64,000 bases of DNA from Costus lasius (lineage: Eukaryota; Streptophyta; Magnoliopsida; Zingiberales; Costaceae): NCBI GenBank assembly GCA_027563935.2, contig CM050447.1:14476501-14540500 (forward strand). Direction: 5' to 3'. Of the stretch, positions 1-12,300 are shown one piece after another; the stretch's first letter is position 1, and every line of letters begins with the position of its first letter. The position numbers were made by a program, and so were the translations under genes. Under the pieces are notes generated by a model, which searched no databases, had not been told where the DNA came from, and worked only from the letters and a program-made list of their open reading frames with translations.

Positions 1-2500
1 CATCCTTCATCACATAAGAAAATGGCTAGCTCAACCACTTAACAAAAAATTCCCATTCATACAATATGCAATGCATAAAATCGCATTCATGCATAACATA
101 TTGCATTGTTAATGAATTCTTTTGAGAAAGTTCTATCTTGTGCGAAATTGCACTCTCGATGAGCCCTCCTCTCTCCCTCTCCTCTTCCTCAGCCTATGAT
201 ATCTTCTCCTCTTCTACACTTCCTTGCGTGAAGATTGCCTCAAGAAGTCTTCAAGCGTCTCTCCTCCTCTCCTAGAGAACGTCTGGAGCCCCTCTCCCCA
301 TCTTCCAAGGACCCAAGAAGGACAAAGGTCGGTGACCTCCCTCCTCCTTCAGCTGAGACCTCTGCCTCTTAGATAACACATTTCTTCACTTCTGTGCATT
401 TTCTTATACTGAAATTTTAATCATAGACGATCAATATCCTATAGGGTTATCTGTAATTTTTCTGAATTTATTCGAAAGTTTTATATATAAACTTGGCGGC
501 GCTGCCACCACTTGATCATTCAACTGACCCAGTTCAAGTTATATTGAGATTAATCGAGTATTTCTTAAATACCATACTGCAAATTTTAAATGCACATTTT
601 GATCTCTTTGTTGAGAACCATTTTATAATTGTTGTTGAATTTTTTAATAAAGATTATTGAAAGAATTGTGCTGTTGATCGAGAAATCTGACTACAGAGAA
701 GATAGAAACGAAGTCCTAAGTGAGCCGATTTTCAGCTTTTGTTTCATACTTTCATTCACATTCAGCTTTATTATTCTGTAAAATTACTTTAATTGACACA
801 TTACATTTGTATTTCTTACTCTAATCTGACATCTTATTGCATTCCTAAAGTTTTGTAATATAGGTTTTCGGGAAAGAATCCCCCAAGGGATATCAATCCT
901 CCTAAATGCCTAAGCAAGCACTAGTTTGCATTTACCTTTCTTTATCTTCTTCCTTCATCGTATTTTGTCACTTCATTTTATTTCATTCTGTGAAAGAAAC
1001 TGAGATCTATAAAGGAATTAGAGTAAAGATTAATATTCTTCATTCAAACCAACCTTTAATATAAGCAAGCTTGCCTTATTAATTGAAGGCCCTAAACCCC
1101 TTTTTAACTCTTACTTACCTTTGTGTTTTCTTCATTGTAGGTTTGAATCATTGGAGATTACCTTGTAATTTTGTACAAATTTACGTTGTTGTAACCTTTG
1201 ATCAATTGTAATAGCAATAGAATTTGGCCTTTTATGAGGGTTGTGAGAAGCATCTCCCTTCTACATATTTCTTTAAATTGTTTGTAAATTGTAATTGTGT
1301 GTGATTGTGTTCCAACCGTCTCAAGAGCCTCAAGCATTGAAGATATCAAGACAAGAAAGGTGACCCTTTCAATATCAAAGGGCCCATTACAAGTGGTTAT
1401 ATTATGAGATGGACATAAATCACATGTAGTTGATGATGTACTCGAATAGTCACCGTTCCTTGGATATAGTAGGAGCTTCAACTAAATGACTTAGTAGAAA
1501 AACTCCTATTAGCACAGTATTGTATAATAAATTAATATTTAACTTTTATTAAGCTTCTTTAATATTGAATTTCAATTTATATAAATGTTACAATAATAAT
1601 TTTAATTTTTTTTGTTTCTAATGACGTGTGGGATGGAAGTGGAGGGGTGGGGACTAGTTCAAAATCAAGCCAAAATGTTTAAAATACAAGTGAGAATGCA
1701 GCATTAATGTTAAGGACTATTATTCCAATTTTAATCAAATATATCAAAATAATCAATAATTATATTCTTTTTAGGTTTCCAAGACATATGGGGATGAAAA
1801 TGAAGGGATGGGGCCAGTTCAAAAGCTTATCACAATTTCATAATTTTATCTAAAATTATATATTTGTGATATTAACTATATATATATATTGAACCCTAAG
1901 CATATAAAATTTAATTAAATTTACATTTTTGCATGTTTAAAGGGATCAAGGCATTAAAATGAAGGAGAATTATATTTAAATAAAGGAAAAAAAACTGGTC
2001 TGAGTTGAACCAAGTTAAATTGACTGTCGTGGGTGGACGGTAAGGGACCGGTTTACCAGTGATGAAGCATCTAAATTCTCCTATGCGTCTACGTGTATCT
2101 ATTTGACAATGAATGAGCAATCAAAAGTTAAAACTAATGGCAATTGAACACAAATTAAAATTTGTAAGCAATATAAATCCCTGCTATTTTGGAGGTAAGA
2201 ATAAGAGTCTTTTATCGTGTAATCAGTATATTTGGACATGTTAATTGCTCAATGTGCTTTCTTCTTTTCATCAGATTCTATGAATTTTATCACCGAGTTA
2301 TAAGAGTTGCTTTCTAACAGACAATACAGTGGATCATTGAGGAAAAAGCTCAAAACAAATGTAATGGATTTCTAAAAAAGAAAAGTACTACAGATATCTC
2401 CCCGCCCACAGAACTACTCTCTAAGCTGTATCCAGGGTCAGCCCTAACTATTACATTGAGTGATGAAGATCAGTAACAAGGAAAATGAGTAAAAAATTAC
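1..2500. other. AT-rich non-coding stretch beyond the aldehyde oxidase exons
   Basis: No convincing coding region is seen on either strand. Open frames here are short and unlike known families. Two diverged direct copies of a purine-rich block of about 50 bp lie at roughly 1620-1672 and 1781-1833. The rest is AT-rich. On the minus strand this is where the next aldehyde oxidase exons should fall, but none of the expected molybdopterin-domain sequence was recognised. It is either a long intron running off the window or unrelated sequence past a gene break. Confidence 0.5.
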
Positions 2501-5500
2501 CTCAGCCGCGAGAATCTTGTGTTCAGCTTCTACCATTCCTTTGGAGAAATCTCCGACCTTTTCAGGTTTAGCAAATGGAGGAATTTTGAAAAAACTGGAT
2601 CTTCTAACAGCATCTTCAACTGATAAAATGGGAGGTTCTAAGTTCTCGGTGGAATACTGCACTTTTACTTGTTTAACAGCCATATTAGCATGCTCCTGTG
2701 TTTCTGCAATCTATGAAGAAGATGAATCATCAGCAGTAGCACACAAGAACCACAGAAATGCACCAATCATTGTTAACATCAAAATCAACAGAACAAAACA
2801 GTTTTTAGTTGACCTAACAAAGCAAAGTAGAATTGTAAATACGGTTAGTATATGGGTATACCACAATGCCAAGTGCCTGGCCAGCACACTCGACCAGAGA
2901 GGTAGCAAATAATGGTTCAGTTCCAAATATAGAAGTGCACCCAAAATTTTGACCTCCCTCTGGAATATCATTGGCACTGATATATGTGAGGACTTTCTGA
3001 GATGGAGCAAAGGTGAAATTGATCCCTTCTATATATGCCAAAGGCTTTGTGCTATATAGAAATGCTCCATACAGGCAATCCTCTGGAGAAGGAATGTCAT
3101 CAACGTATATTGCTTCACCTGGTTATATCACAAGAATCAATGCCACAAAAGAATGGTTAACATTTCATTTAAGGACTTCAGAGAAGTAGAGCCAACAAAA
3201 TGCATGGCTAATGCACAAGCCATACAAATATGTAATCGACACATTCTAATTGAAAAAAAAAAGTAACAACAAACTGGTAAATCTATGACACTGCAGGGAA
3301 GAAAATGAAGCGTGCTGCCACTGCAGTTATCAAGGTAACAAGCAAAACCAATCTTGCAATTTTCAAGTTTGACTTAGCTTCGTGGACCAGAAAAAACTCA
3401 TATTGTACAACTCAAGCCCTAGAAATATGCAAATAAAGAACCATGTTCGGTTTCCTATGATCTATTTGTAATAAACCACATTCAGGACAAGAATTTCAAA
3501 TCTTTGGTCACTCCAGGCCTATATCAAGCAGGTTTCAATGATGGTTGGTTCCCATAGACCTTAAATATGGGTTTTTGATATTTGATTTAAATTTTCAGGT
3601 GTTGTTTGGCTGGGACATACTTAGATGGAACAAAACTTGATGTATGAGAATATGGGTAGGATTTGGACTTAGATGTGATATTTTAATAGTAGGTGGACTA
3701 TAACTTGAATTCATGATTTGTTTCAGTTTGGTTTGAATTGGATGTGTTTGTTATGAGTTTGATGAACCAAAGTCGGATTTATTTGGCATGGGAAGGGGTA
3801 AGCTGTGATCTTCCATTTGATTATTTACCCTTCTCTTCTTAATTTCATCCCTTTCTTTTCATTTTTTGCTTCTACTTTGCCAAAACTTATGGTGCTTCTG
3901 TTGTGGCTAGCTGGTGACTTGAGAGAAGAATGAGAGAAGCGGGTGGCTTGCCACAGCCTTAGATTTATGATAGATAACCTCCCCTTACACAATACTATAA
4001 AATTTTGATTTTAGGTGGCATGAGTAATAAATTTGAGAACATTAAATGTTAGACCAAATTCCCTATACTCCAAAGCCCAGTGAAGAGTATAAAGCTATTC
4101 ACTATCAAGATTTTAAAGATCATTATGTCTGGCTTAATACAGGTGGTACATACCAGTGTGAGATTAGTCTAAGACCAGTACATATAGTGTTGATAAATCT
4201 AGTACAAATACAATATTGTATCTGTACATCCAGTATATACACAAGACCGGTAGATATTAAACCTTGTTCACTGTGCATGAGAGATTTAAATCATAAATGA
4301 TAGATAGACATGCACTAAAATCCTAAATGTTGTGGTCATTTCATACCATATCACCACTTGGTTACTATATCAAGACTAGAAGTGTCCCATATGAGAAAAG
4401 GCTGTATAATGCTTGGGTGAGCTAATTTCACACATTTCACTTGCATAAGGAATTTCATAACACAGCATAGCTACGCTATAGAAGAAATATATCACATGAT
4501 TTGTGATTTTCAAAGGCAAATTACTACAACAATTGATAATAAGGTTATTCCATATATCAACATTATTTGATGAAGATGGAAGAACCAAATGAGCAAGAAT
4601 TCACTTGATTATAGAGTATTTTATTTCTTAATGTCATTATTTTAATTATTTTGTAATTACATTACTTGTATATATGTATATACTAATTTTTACAATTTGT
4701 CTTTCAGCTCATACCTAAATCTAGCTTATCAATGCCAGCATAACTTAGGAAAAAAATAAAAATTGTTATTCTTACTATGGAATGTGATGCATGGGTCAGA
4801 TAATAGTGATTGTTATAACAATTAGAGAAGGTTAAATGAATCAAGAAGATGAAATGATATTTAGAGATGAATACAAGTAAGTATTTAAATTTATCTAATT
4901 ACTTTATTCTTGCACTTGTGGATATTAAGTGTTTAATTATGATAATTATTTTAAATTTTCAACTTAATGGTGGTTGTGATATGGGGTTAAAGCACCAAAC
5001 TTAATGAAAGGTAGCTATTCACATCCTCTTACATTATGCATCATCAAGTAACTAAAAACATAATTGATCTACTTTCTTATTAATTTGTACAAATTTATTA
5101 AGAAAACAAGCATGAGCGAAGTTGTAGTAGATCCTTTTGACAAGTTTATTTGTTTAGCATAATGCAAACCAAATAATGGATTTATGGTTAGTCTTAGAGG
5201 ATCAAGATCTAGGAGTGGATGAGCTTAGTAATCCACCTCAACCTTGTTAATATATTACCAAACCAAGATTTAAAATACCGATTTATGTTCAGACTAGTAT
5301 GTACATTATAGTATTGACACACATATACATATATATATATATATATATATAGCCACAATGATTTCAAGGAAATAATATGAATAATAGATTCAAGCAAGAG
5401 ATGCTACTTGTCGCAAGTAGAATCAAACCACAATAAATTCAACTTTTCAACCAAGGATCAAGAAGGAAGACACTGCCACTCAAGAATTCAGCTCCATTAC

Positions 5501-8500
5501 AATAGGACACGCAAAAGGGGAAAACACTAGTAGACTCATTATTTGCTACTTTAGATACATGTCTATGTCGCAAGGTAAATGATTCAAGCAATATAATCAG
5601 TGGTGCAAGTACACATAATGCAACAAACCAAGGGCTGGTTGTAGAAAGGATATGACTAAGGATTATTTTGAGTCATATTTTAAATTGACTTGAAATACAG
5701 TTGAGTTAATCATTGTGGATGGCTAGCTTTTGGATCCAGGAGAAGCTAGAATTGAATGGACATGATATGGATCCAGTATGTGTTGGAGAACAACCTTAGG
5801 ATTGGTCAATGGCATTAAAAGCATGGTTTTTACTCTCAGTTATATTAGTGCACCTGTTTAGTCTCAGGCCGCTACAAGCCCGACATATTTGGCATTATAA
5901 TATCCTAGTATTGGTCATACCTACACATTGTATAATGGAATCAATTGTGTCTTAGATCAGTATGTACCACCTATACTAGGCAGTATAAAACCAATTTATA
6001 AAACCATGATTAAGAGTTGGATTGGAAGGGATTAGTTGACTCCCAGTTTGACCTTCTATTGTCATGTTGTACCTTGTTCCTTTGCTTCTAGTTGTATCTC
6101 ATTGTTCCACTAATAATTGCAATAAATTTCATTTAATATATGTATGTGTAGCGTGGATTATTCATGTATGTGTGTGTTGGATGTTGTAGTCGGTTGATGA
6201 TTATTGTGAGGCATGGTTATGCACCCGTGTTTGGTGAATATGGTGGATGGTTACATTGTTAGGCATGGTCATGCATGTGTGTTGTGGATACAGCTGGTGG
6301 TTGCCATGCTAAGGTGCAAAATAAGAAATAGAGAAGAAACATGTAAGAGAATACCTACAAAACCAAACGAAAATATTAGGAAATATAAACAAGTATGATT
6401 TCCACTGTATAGATATTGCAGATCATGAATATACCAGAGGCTTGGAGTTCAGCACCAGATTTAGTGATTGGCTCACCAACAGGATGATAATTGTTGCTGA
6501 ATTCAATCAACTGCTTTGATGATAAGATGGAGTCAGGAGTACCGGGTTCCTCAGTGTTTGATACCTCCTTACAAGGAAAAAAATTTGTGCATCCTTTTAT
6601 ATCTCCATTAGTATGTTCAGTGACTTCAACAACAGGAGAAGCATCCTCCTTAACACTCTTCTCAGGCACAGTCAATGTTTTAGCTAGTGGTTGCAGAAAT
6701 TTGAAAAGAAAAGCAACTGCTAAACTTGACCTATAGCCTGAATGAGGGGTTTCACATTTTGGTACAATGGTCTTTCTAAGTAATTTGATAGCTTCCAGTA
6801 GAACAGAGGCTGTGAGAACTTTACCAATCAGAAAGTTTTCAACTTCCCTTAGCTTGATAGCATGTTCACCACCATAAGCACCAAAAGCAATGCTAAGAGT
6901 AAGTAAAACAGGATAATTAGAGTTCTTGTCCACAGCAACATGAGCCAAGAAAGCAGCGTTCAGATATGAGACTGCATTCCCAAGAAGGCGTGGAGCTGCT
7001 CGGTATGTTTCAAATATGATATTGGAGTGCTTTCCAGGTCCAGAAACAATATGCTGTTTAGTTCCAGAGGATAAGTCCATTGAAGAAGGAATGTGTATGC
7101 TTACAAGTATGGTTTTATCATCACAAGGAGGCCGCTCCAAAAATTCCTCCACCGACAGAAAGACCCTTTTTGAAGCCGTCTGAAGACAAACAGTTGATCC
7201 AACAGCAAGAAGTAGTGTGGCAACATCCGAGGCAAATTGGTTCCTTTGTGCCATAATCAGATTTCCACCCAAGCTTGCCATGTTTCGAATAGGTGTCGAA
7301 GCTACCTTGTCCAAATGATCAGCAATCTTACTGAAGATACATTCTCTCTCAGAGTAAACCGCATTTTCATCTTTCTCATTCAGCACTTGAATAGCTCTAG
7401 AAATTGTTACAGCAGCCCCAAATGTAATCCCTTTGCTTTCTTTTTTGATCAATGAGAGCTCAGGTATCCGTTTGAGATCAATGTACAGATCGTGCAGTTC
7501 ATTGTCCTTGTAAACACCAGAGCCTGTGTTACCAACAACCAATTTCGCACGGGTACCCATGAGTTTATGCAACTCTTCGAAGCTAGAAGGTAGGAGCCAC
7601 TGAGAGTGTACAGATCCTGCATTTTGGGGGTTCTCAGAGGTTGCAATTAGGGATTTGATCTCGGACTTCAAGAACTGAGGAAAGGTGCAGATTTGACGTT
7701 GATTATAAGGAGGTAACCTATCAACATTCGCATCCTTTGCCGCTCCGCCCCAGAACGTGTTCAGACCTAAATCCTCCAAATCCACGTCCGCCGCGAAGCT
7801 CTTGCAGGCGTCGGTAATGGGTCGATAGCCGGTGCACCGACAAAGGTTTCCAGCAATCGCCTTTTCAGCCTCAAGTTTCGTGATCTTGGAGAAGCCATTG
7901 GGAGGCTCAGGCCTGTCGTCCTTGTCGGCATTGCTGAGCGCAGCGAAGAGCGACATACACATACCGGGAGTGCAGAATCCGCATTGGGATGCATGAAACC
8001 CCGCAAATCGCCGCTGGATCGAGTGGAACCCGACCTTGGAGTTCCCCAAACCCTCCGAAGTTGTGATGGAGCATAGGTTTACGCTGCAAAGAAGCGTCAA
8101 GCAAGAGCAAATGCTGAATTCTTCCACTCGGTCGCCGACTGGATCGTATGTGGAGAGCAGAACCACGCATGCTCCACAGCCTCCTACACACCATTAAGAT
8201 TTAAGTCATACAAATATAGTAAGTTACAGAAACCTATGAAGGCATTCTTCCATAGCCAAGTTTCATACTTCGGAGTACCATAAAATTTAAAAACGTCAAC
8301 TTTTCCACCCGCGCAAAAAGAAAAAGGAAGACAAAGACAAAAAAAAGTTGTCCGAGAAAAAGGGGCTCACCTTCGCCGCAGCCAAGCTTAGGCCCTCTGA
8401 AGCGAGTCTTGGTCCTCAAGAAAGAAAGCAAGGTGGTGGAAGGATCTAGCTCGGCGACCTCGAAGCGCTCTCCATTGACGGCGAACACGAGCTTCCGGCT

Positions 8501-8503
8501 CAT
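2501..8503 (-). CDS. Aldehyde oxidase (molybdo-flavoenzyme), N-terminal 783 codons; C-terminal exons not in window
   Basis: Plant aldehyde oxidases are cytosolic molybdenum/FAD/2Fe-2S enzymes that oxidise aldehydes such as abscisic aldehyde or indole-3-acetaldehyde. The readable exons on the minus strand are 8503-8371, 8183-6435, 3118-2862 and 2710-2501, with GT..AG junctions that keep frame (2349 nt). Exon 1 starts at an ATG and gives a ferredoxin-type domain with Cys42, Cys47 and Cys50 across the first junction. Exon 2 holds the second iron-sulfur domain (CGFCTPG and NLCRCTGYRP), the FAD domain (LVVGNTGSG) and the CO-dehydrogenase flavoprotein C-terminal region. Exons 3 and 4 start the xanthine-dehydrogenase-type a/b domain (EAIYVDDIP, GIVIAETQ). 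The family is about 1350 residues long, so the whole molybdopterin-binding part is missing here. It may lie past the window edge or be lost. Whether it is an AAO1/AAO3-like isoform cannot be told. Family call very sure, completeness unknown. Confidence 0.9.
3119..6434 (-). other. Large second intron of the aldehyde oxidase gene
   Basis: The intron is bounded by a good donor after 6435 and an acceptor before 3118 that splits a Gly codon. At 3.3 kb it is long for the family and probably carries old insertions. A short AT microsatellite sits near 5330-5351. A block with GGTGGTACATAC near 4142 recurs in inverted orientation near 5975, which may mark the ends of an old inserted element, but the arms are too diverged to delimit. 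No coding sequence was recognised. Confidence 0.55.
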
Positions 8504-8859
8504 CTCCTCCTCCTCTTCTTCCTCCTCTTGACGACCTTGGATTTGCTTACGTTTTTAATTCCTGGCCACAAACGCCGGCGTCCTGGACGCTCCGTCGAGG
8601 TAGAACTGCGACAGCTCCAAAAACAAATAAAAAAATAAACCTTTCCTTTTCAAATCTATATTTTTTATTGGAGAGGCGTGATTGAATGAGGTTGGAACGT
8701 TGAATTAATATTAAATGTTTTGAATGTCATTCAAATCGGTTTTAATCAGGGTAGAAAAGAGCGTCACTGGATTCTGAGCTTGAAGATGATGGTTTGATTC
8801 TCTATGAGACAGAACTTATTGTAGGATAAGGACTCCCATTGGGTCAAGTGGATCCACAA
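8504..8859 (-). promoter_or_regulatory. 5' flank of aldehyde oxidase gene
   Basis: This is the only unique sequence between the aldehyde oxidase start codon and the solo LTR, so the proximal promoter and 5' leader must lie here or the LTR must contribute. A pyrimidine-rich leader (CTCCTCCTC runs on the plus strand, purine-rich on the sense strand) lies directly upstream of the ATG. I could not fix a TATA box. Confidence 0.4.
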
Positions 8860-10010
8860 TGTCACGTCCCGATCAGATCAACCCTAAATCGGTGCTTAAC
8901 CACTGTCTTAGGGTTAGAGCATGAACTAGGATTTCCGAGCAAATCTCATCCTCAAATCAGAAACTCTAATTTACCCGATTGATTTTAATCCCCAATTTAC
9001 AAGTCGCACGGAAAGGATCGAAAACCATAACTCTAATTATGAAATCAAAACCCAAAATTCCATTTTACCTCTCGGGTCAACCTTAGAGTTGACCAGTCAA
9101 AATCGTCAACCGAAATCACGCCGCCGCTCGAATTAAATTTCTTCGCTGACGTCACACCGACGTCAGCCACCGAAATATTCGGCACAGTATCGTCTTCTTC
9201 CACCTCGCGTCGCCGAACGCCAGTTGCCGCCTCCATCGTCACGTCCTTCGCCGGAGAGGGAGCATGCCGGCCGGGATAGGACGTCATCCCCCTCACCTCG
9301 CCGACGGCCGTCAACGCTGGAACCCTAGCAGCCGTCTGCCGCTGGATTCTGTTGGAGAGAGGCCGCCGAAGAAGAGGGACACGAAAGTAGGGGAGCTCGT
9401 CGGTGCCGGAGGAGGAACGTAATTAGAAGGGAAAAGTCGTCTTACTTTTCTTCAAAGAAACAAGTACAAAAACCCCTCTCCTTATCTCTCTCGTCGGCGT
9501 CGCCGCCGTTTACAGAGCTTTCTCAGTTCACCGGATCCGCTTGACGGTTCTCTCCTCGAGCTCTCTCAACTCCTCTTTTAACTTCCTCCAGCTCTCATCC
9601 CCCTTTGCTCGTCACTCGCTAGATGATTTATGGGGGAGAATGTTGCCCGTTGATGCCGCTTCTCTCGCTCCACAGATCTCGTCGTCCGCCTTTCGCGCCG
9701 ATCGTTCCGCTGAGGATCCCGCGTCCGAGCTTCGCTCGATTCCTTTGCACCGCCCGCAAGCGACGACATCGTCGTCTGCGCCCGTCAAATCTGAAGAAGA
9801 AGCCGCGTTCGGTTTGCTCGGCGACGACATCGTCGTCTCGCCTGCGGAGTTCGCGGACGAAGCCCCCGCACACGGGTCAAAATTGGAAGCTTCCGATTTT
9901 GTGGCCAGACCGAATCCCGCGGGTTCCGCTTTCTCCTTTCTGATGTGGGCTTATGCTTGGCCCATTGGGCCTTGGGCCTTGGGCCGAACCGGCTAAACCG
10001 AGGCCTGACA
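8860..10010 (-). mobile_element. Solo LTR related to the 18-22 kb LTR array
   Basis: The segment begins TGTCACGTCCC and ends GAGGCCTGACA, matching the terminal signatures of the LTRs at 18393, 19809 and 21201. Its first 200 bp align with theirs: an early CCCGATTGATTTT block, then ATCCCCAATTTACAAG. It is longer (about 1.15 kb against 0.78 kb) and clearly diverged. No internal domain with a primer-binding site was found on either side, so it is read as a solo LTR on the minus strand. The five bases on the two sides (CACAA and AGGTG) do not match, so a clean target duplication is not visible. Its right end abuts LINE sequence directly. Confidence 0.65.
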
Positions 10011-11580
10011 AGGTGTACCTACAGTATTTGGACAGTCAAGTTATCCAGGCGTGCACCTTGGCCTATCTGTGGACTCCTTTCGGTTCGAGATACTTGCAAG
10101 CCAATGGTTGGGTATAAAATTACAAATGGGAATTCAATCAAATTTTGGCTTGACTCGTGGTTCAACTCTAGTGTTCTTCTAGAGTTGGTGGAGGATGTTC
10201 GATTTGTGAATCCCTCGGGGAAGAATACACCCCTCAGTTCCCTCATCACTAATGGCAGATGGACATTACCGAGACCAAGGTCTAAGCGCCTCATTGACAT
10301 CTAAGCAACTATTCCCCATGTGCACATCCACTCTGACCTCAACTCGGATCAGTTATTTTGGAACCGCACCCATCATGGAAAATTTACTATCCAGTCGGCT
10401 TATGAGAGCCAGGTCCAGGGCACAGAGATTCTTTGGAAGGACCTAGTTTGGTTTAAAGGGAGGATACTGGGCCACTCCTTCTTCCTGTGGCTATTTTGTC
10501 AAGGCCGGTTATATACCAGGGAGCGGTTACATAAATTGGGGTATTGTTCCAGATCCAACCTGTTTGCGATGTGATTCCCACCCGGAGACTATTGATCACC
10601 TCTTTCTTCACTGTGAAGCTATCACCGATTTTTGGCGCTTAATCTCTAGACGTTGCAATATTCAGCTTCCATCACTCTTGGGGGGAGGTTTTATTCCACT
10701 TACCCCACCATTGGCAGCATGCTAACTCTACATAAACTTATATTATTAAGTTTATGCTTTCAGGGGCTATTTACTATATCTGGTGGTATCGCAATAATCA
10801 AATTTGGGGTTCTCACAAGAAAGGAATCATGGTTTTTCTTAGGTGTTTGATCTCGGATATTAAGTCAAAGATAATGAGCTATATTCCTCAGGCAAATTTT
10901 GATCCTCACGTCATTGCATTCATTAATTCCTGGGGGGATATGGGGTGGGCTTAAGGCGCCAGCATGGAGAGCTCCTTGTATGTTGTTTCGTTCCTTTTTC
11001 ATGTAAACTGGGGTTACTGCACAGGTATGCTATACGCCAATAGCCATCAGCAACAAACTGCCATGGGGATGAAGACCTACAGTGACTCTACGGGGACGCT
11101 AGATTTTGCCCACTCCTACTTGGAGTCGGATAAAATAGCTTGGTGGCGCATGGCTTGAAACGTATGCCCTCACTCTAGCTCGGGGCAACCACCCAAGTAT
11201 TCGAGCTGCTCCACACTTCTAAAGGTTGATGACGCGTGCCGAGCTCCCCTTGCTCTCTCAAGCATACTCACGACTAAATTTGTAGGGAGAAGACGCTGTC
11301 CATTTTCGTGCATAGAAAATGGATCGACGTGCTGTGCAAATTGTTGTCCCCGTGTTGTTCTTCATTACCCCTTTTTGTTTCTCTTGTTTGAGGGGTCTTA
11401 GTCTTTTATTGAGCTGTTGTTGATGTAGCAGGATCCATGCGACCTTATAAATAGGGGATACCTTGTCAAAATTTTCGATCCTAGGATGAGGGAGATATTA
11501 GTGTGTGTATATATCCTGTATCATATTTTTTTAATAATTATATACAGTCTCTTACTTGCCCTTGGTAAAAATAAAATAAA
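10011..11580 (+). mobile_element. 5'-truncated LINE (non-LTR retrotransposon) remnant
   Basis: The 3' part of a plant LINE open reading frame is readable in broken frames. A tract (KITNGNSIKFWLDSWF) is typical of the region after reverse transcriptase. It is followed by the zf-RVT type zinc-binding segment with FTIQSAYES, SFFLWLF, LRCDSHPETIDHLFLHCE and DFWRL. Several stops and frameshifts interrupt it, for example after SKRLIDI near 10303 and at 10572. The reverse transcriptase core is absent, as expected for a 5'-truncated copy. The 3' end is placed at an A-rich AAAATAAAATAAAA tail near 11567-11580. It is not functional. Confidence 0.75.
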
Positions 11581-12300
11581 ATTAAGATTTTGACGTAAAA
11601 TGTGTAACAAAACATTATGATAAGAATAAAATTACTAATAATTTAATGCTAATACTTTCAGTCAACACCTACTTCTGCTGCAACCACTTTTGACCACGAT
11701 CTCTCTTTATCCAATGAAGCTCTCTTTCGGCCAGTCCCCATCATTCATTTTCCTCCCACCTGTGTTTCCTTACACTCCGGCGCAGGGATGATGGGAAGAA
11801 ACCCTATTTTCCACCCGACCCGATCCAAAGTTTCGAGTCGAATTTGGATAAAACTTGATTGAATAAAATCGAGTTAGGATCGATTATAGGAATTTAGATA
11901 CATCCCCAACTCAATCTAGAATTTATTCAGATTATTAAAATAACAAATTTAACAACTTCTAAATTATAACTTAGTTATTAAATAATATAGAACTTAAGCT
12001 AAAGGTGACTTTCGAATACCAATCCATACTTAATAGGACTTAGAATCTGTATTAGATAAGATAGAACATATTTCATATGACGTAGAATCTCTTTCACTTA
12101 ATTATAACTAGTATTAAATAATATAGAACTTGTATCAGATAAAATAAAATCTATTTTATATAACATAAAATCCCTTTCACATAATTATAAGTTGTATCAA
12201 ATAACATAAAATTTTTATCATATAATGTATAATTTATTAGAATAGTTTAATAGGAGTCATGTGAACAAATTGAGAGCTAGTCAAATGACCACATGTTAGT
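11581..12300. other. AT-rich spacer
   Basis: No gene is seen. The sequence is AT-rich with short diverged direct repeats of a TAGAACTT-type motif around 11980-12190. These may belong to the 5' part of the FAR1/MULE relic that follows. Confidence 0.4.

Noticed and set aside
4130..6010. Possible large inverted-repeat transposon inside the aldehyde oxidase intron
   Set aside because: Only a short GGTGGTACATAC-type match pairs the two sides. Arms and target duplication could not be defined.
9541..9996. 151-codon open frame on the plus strand
   Set aside because: It starts at TTG, sits entirely within the solo LTR and has LTR-like composition; not a gene.
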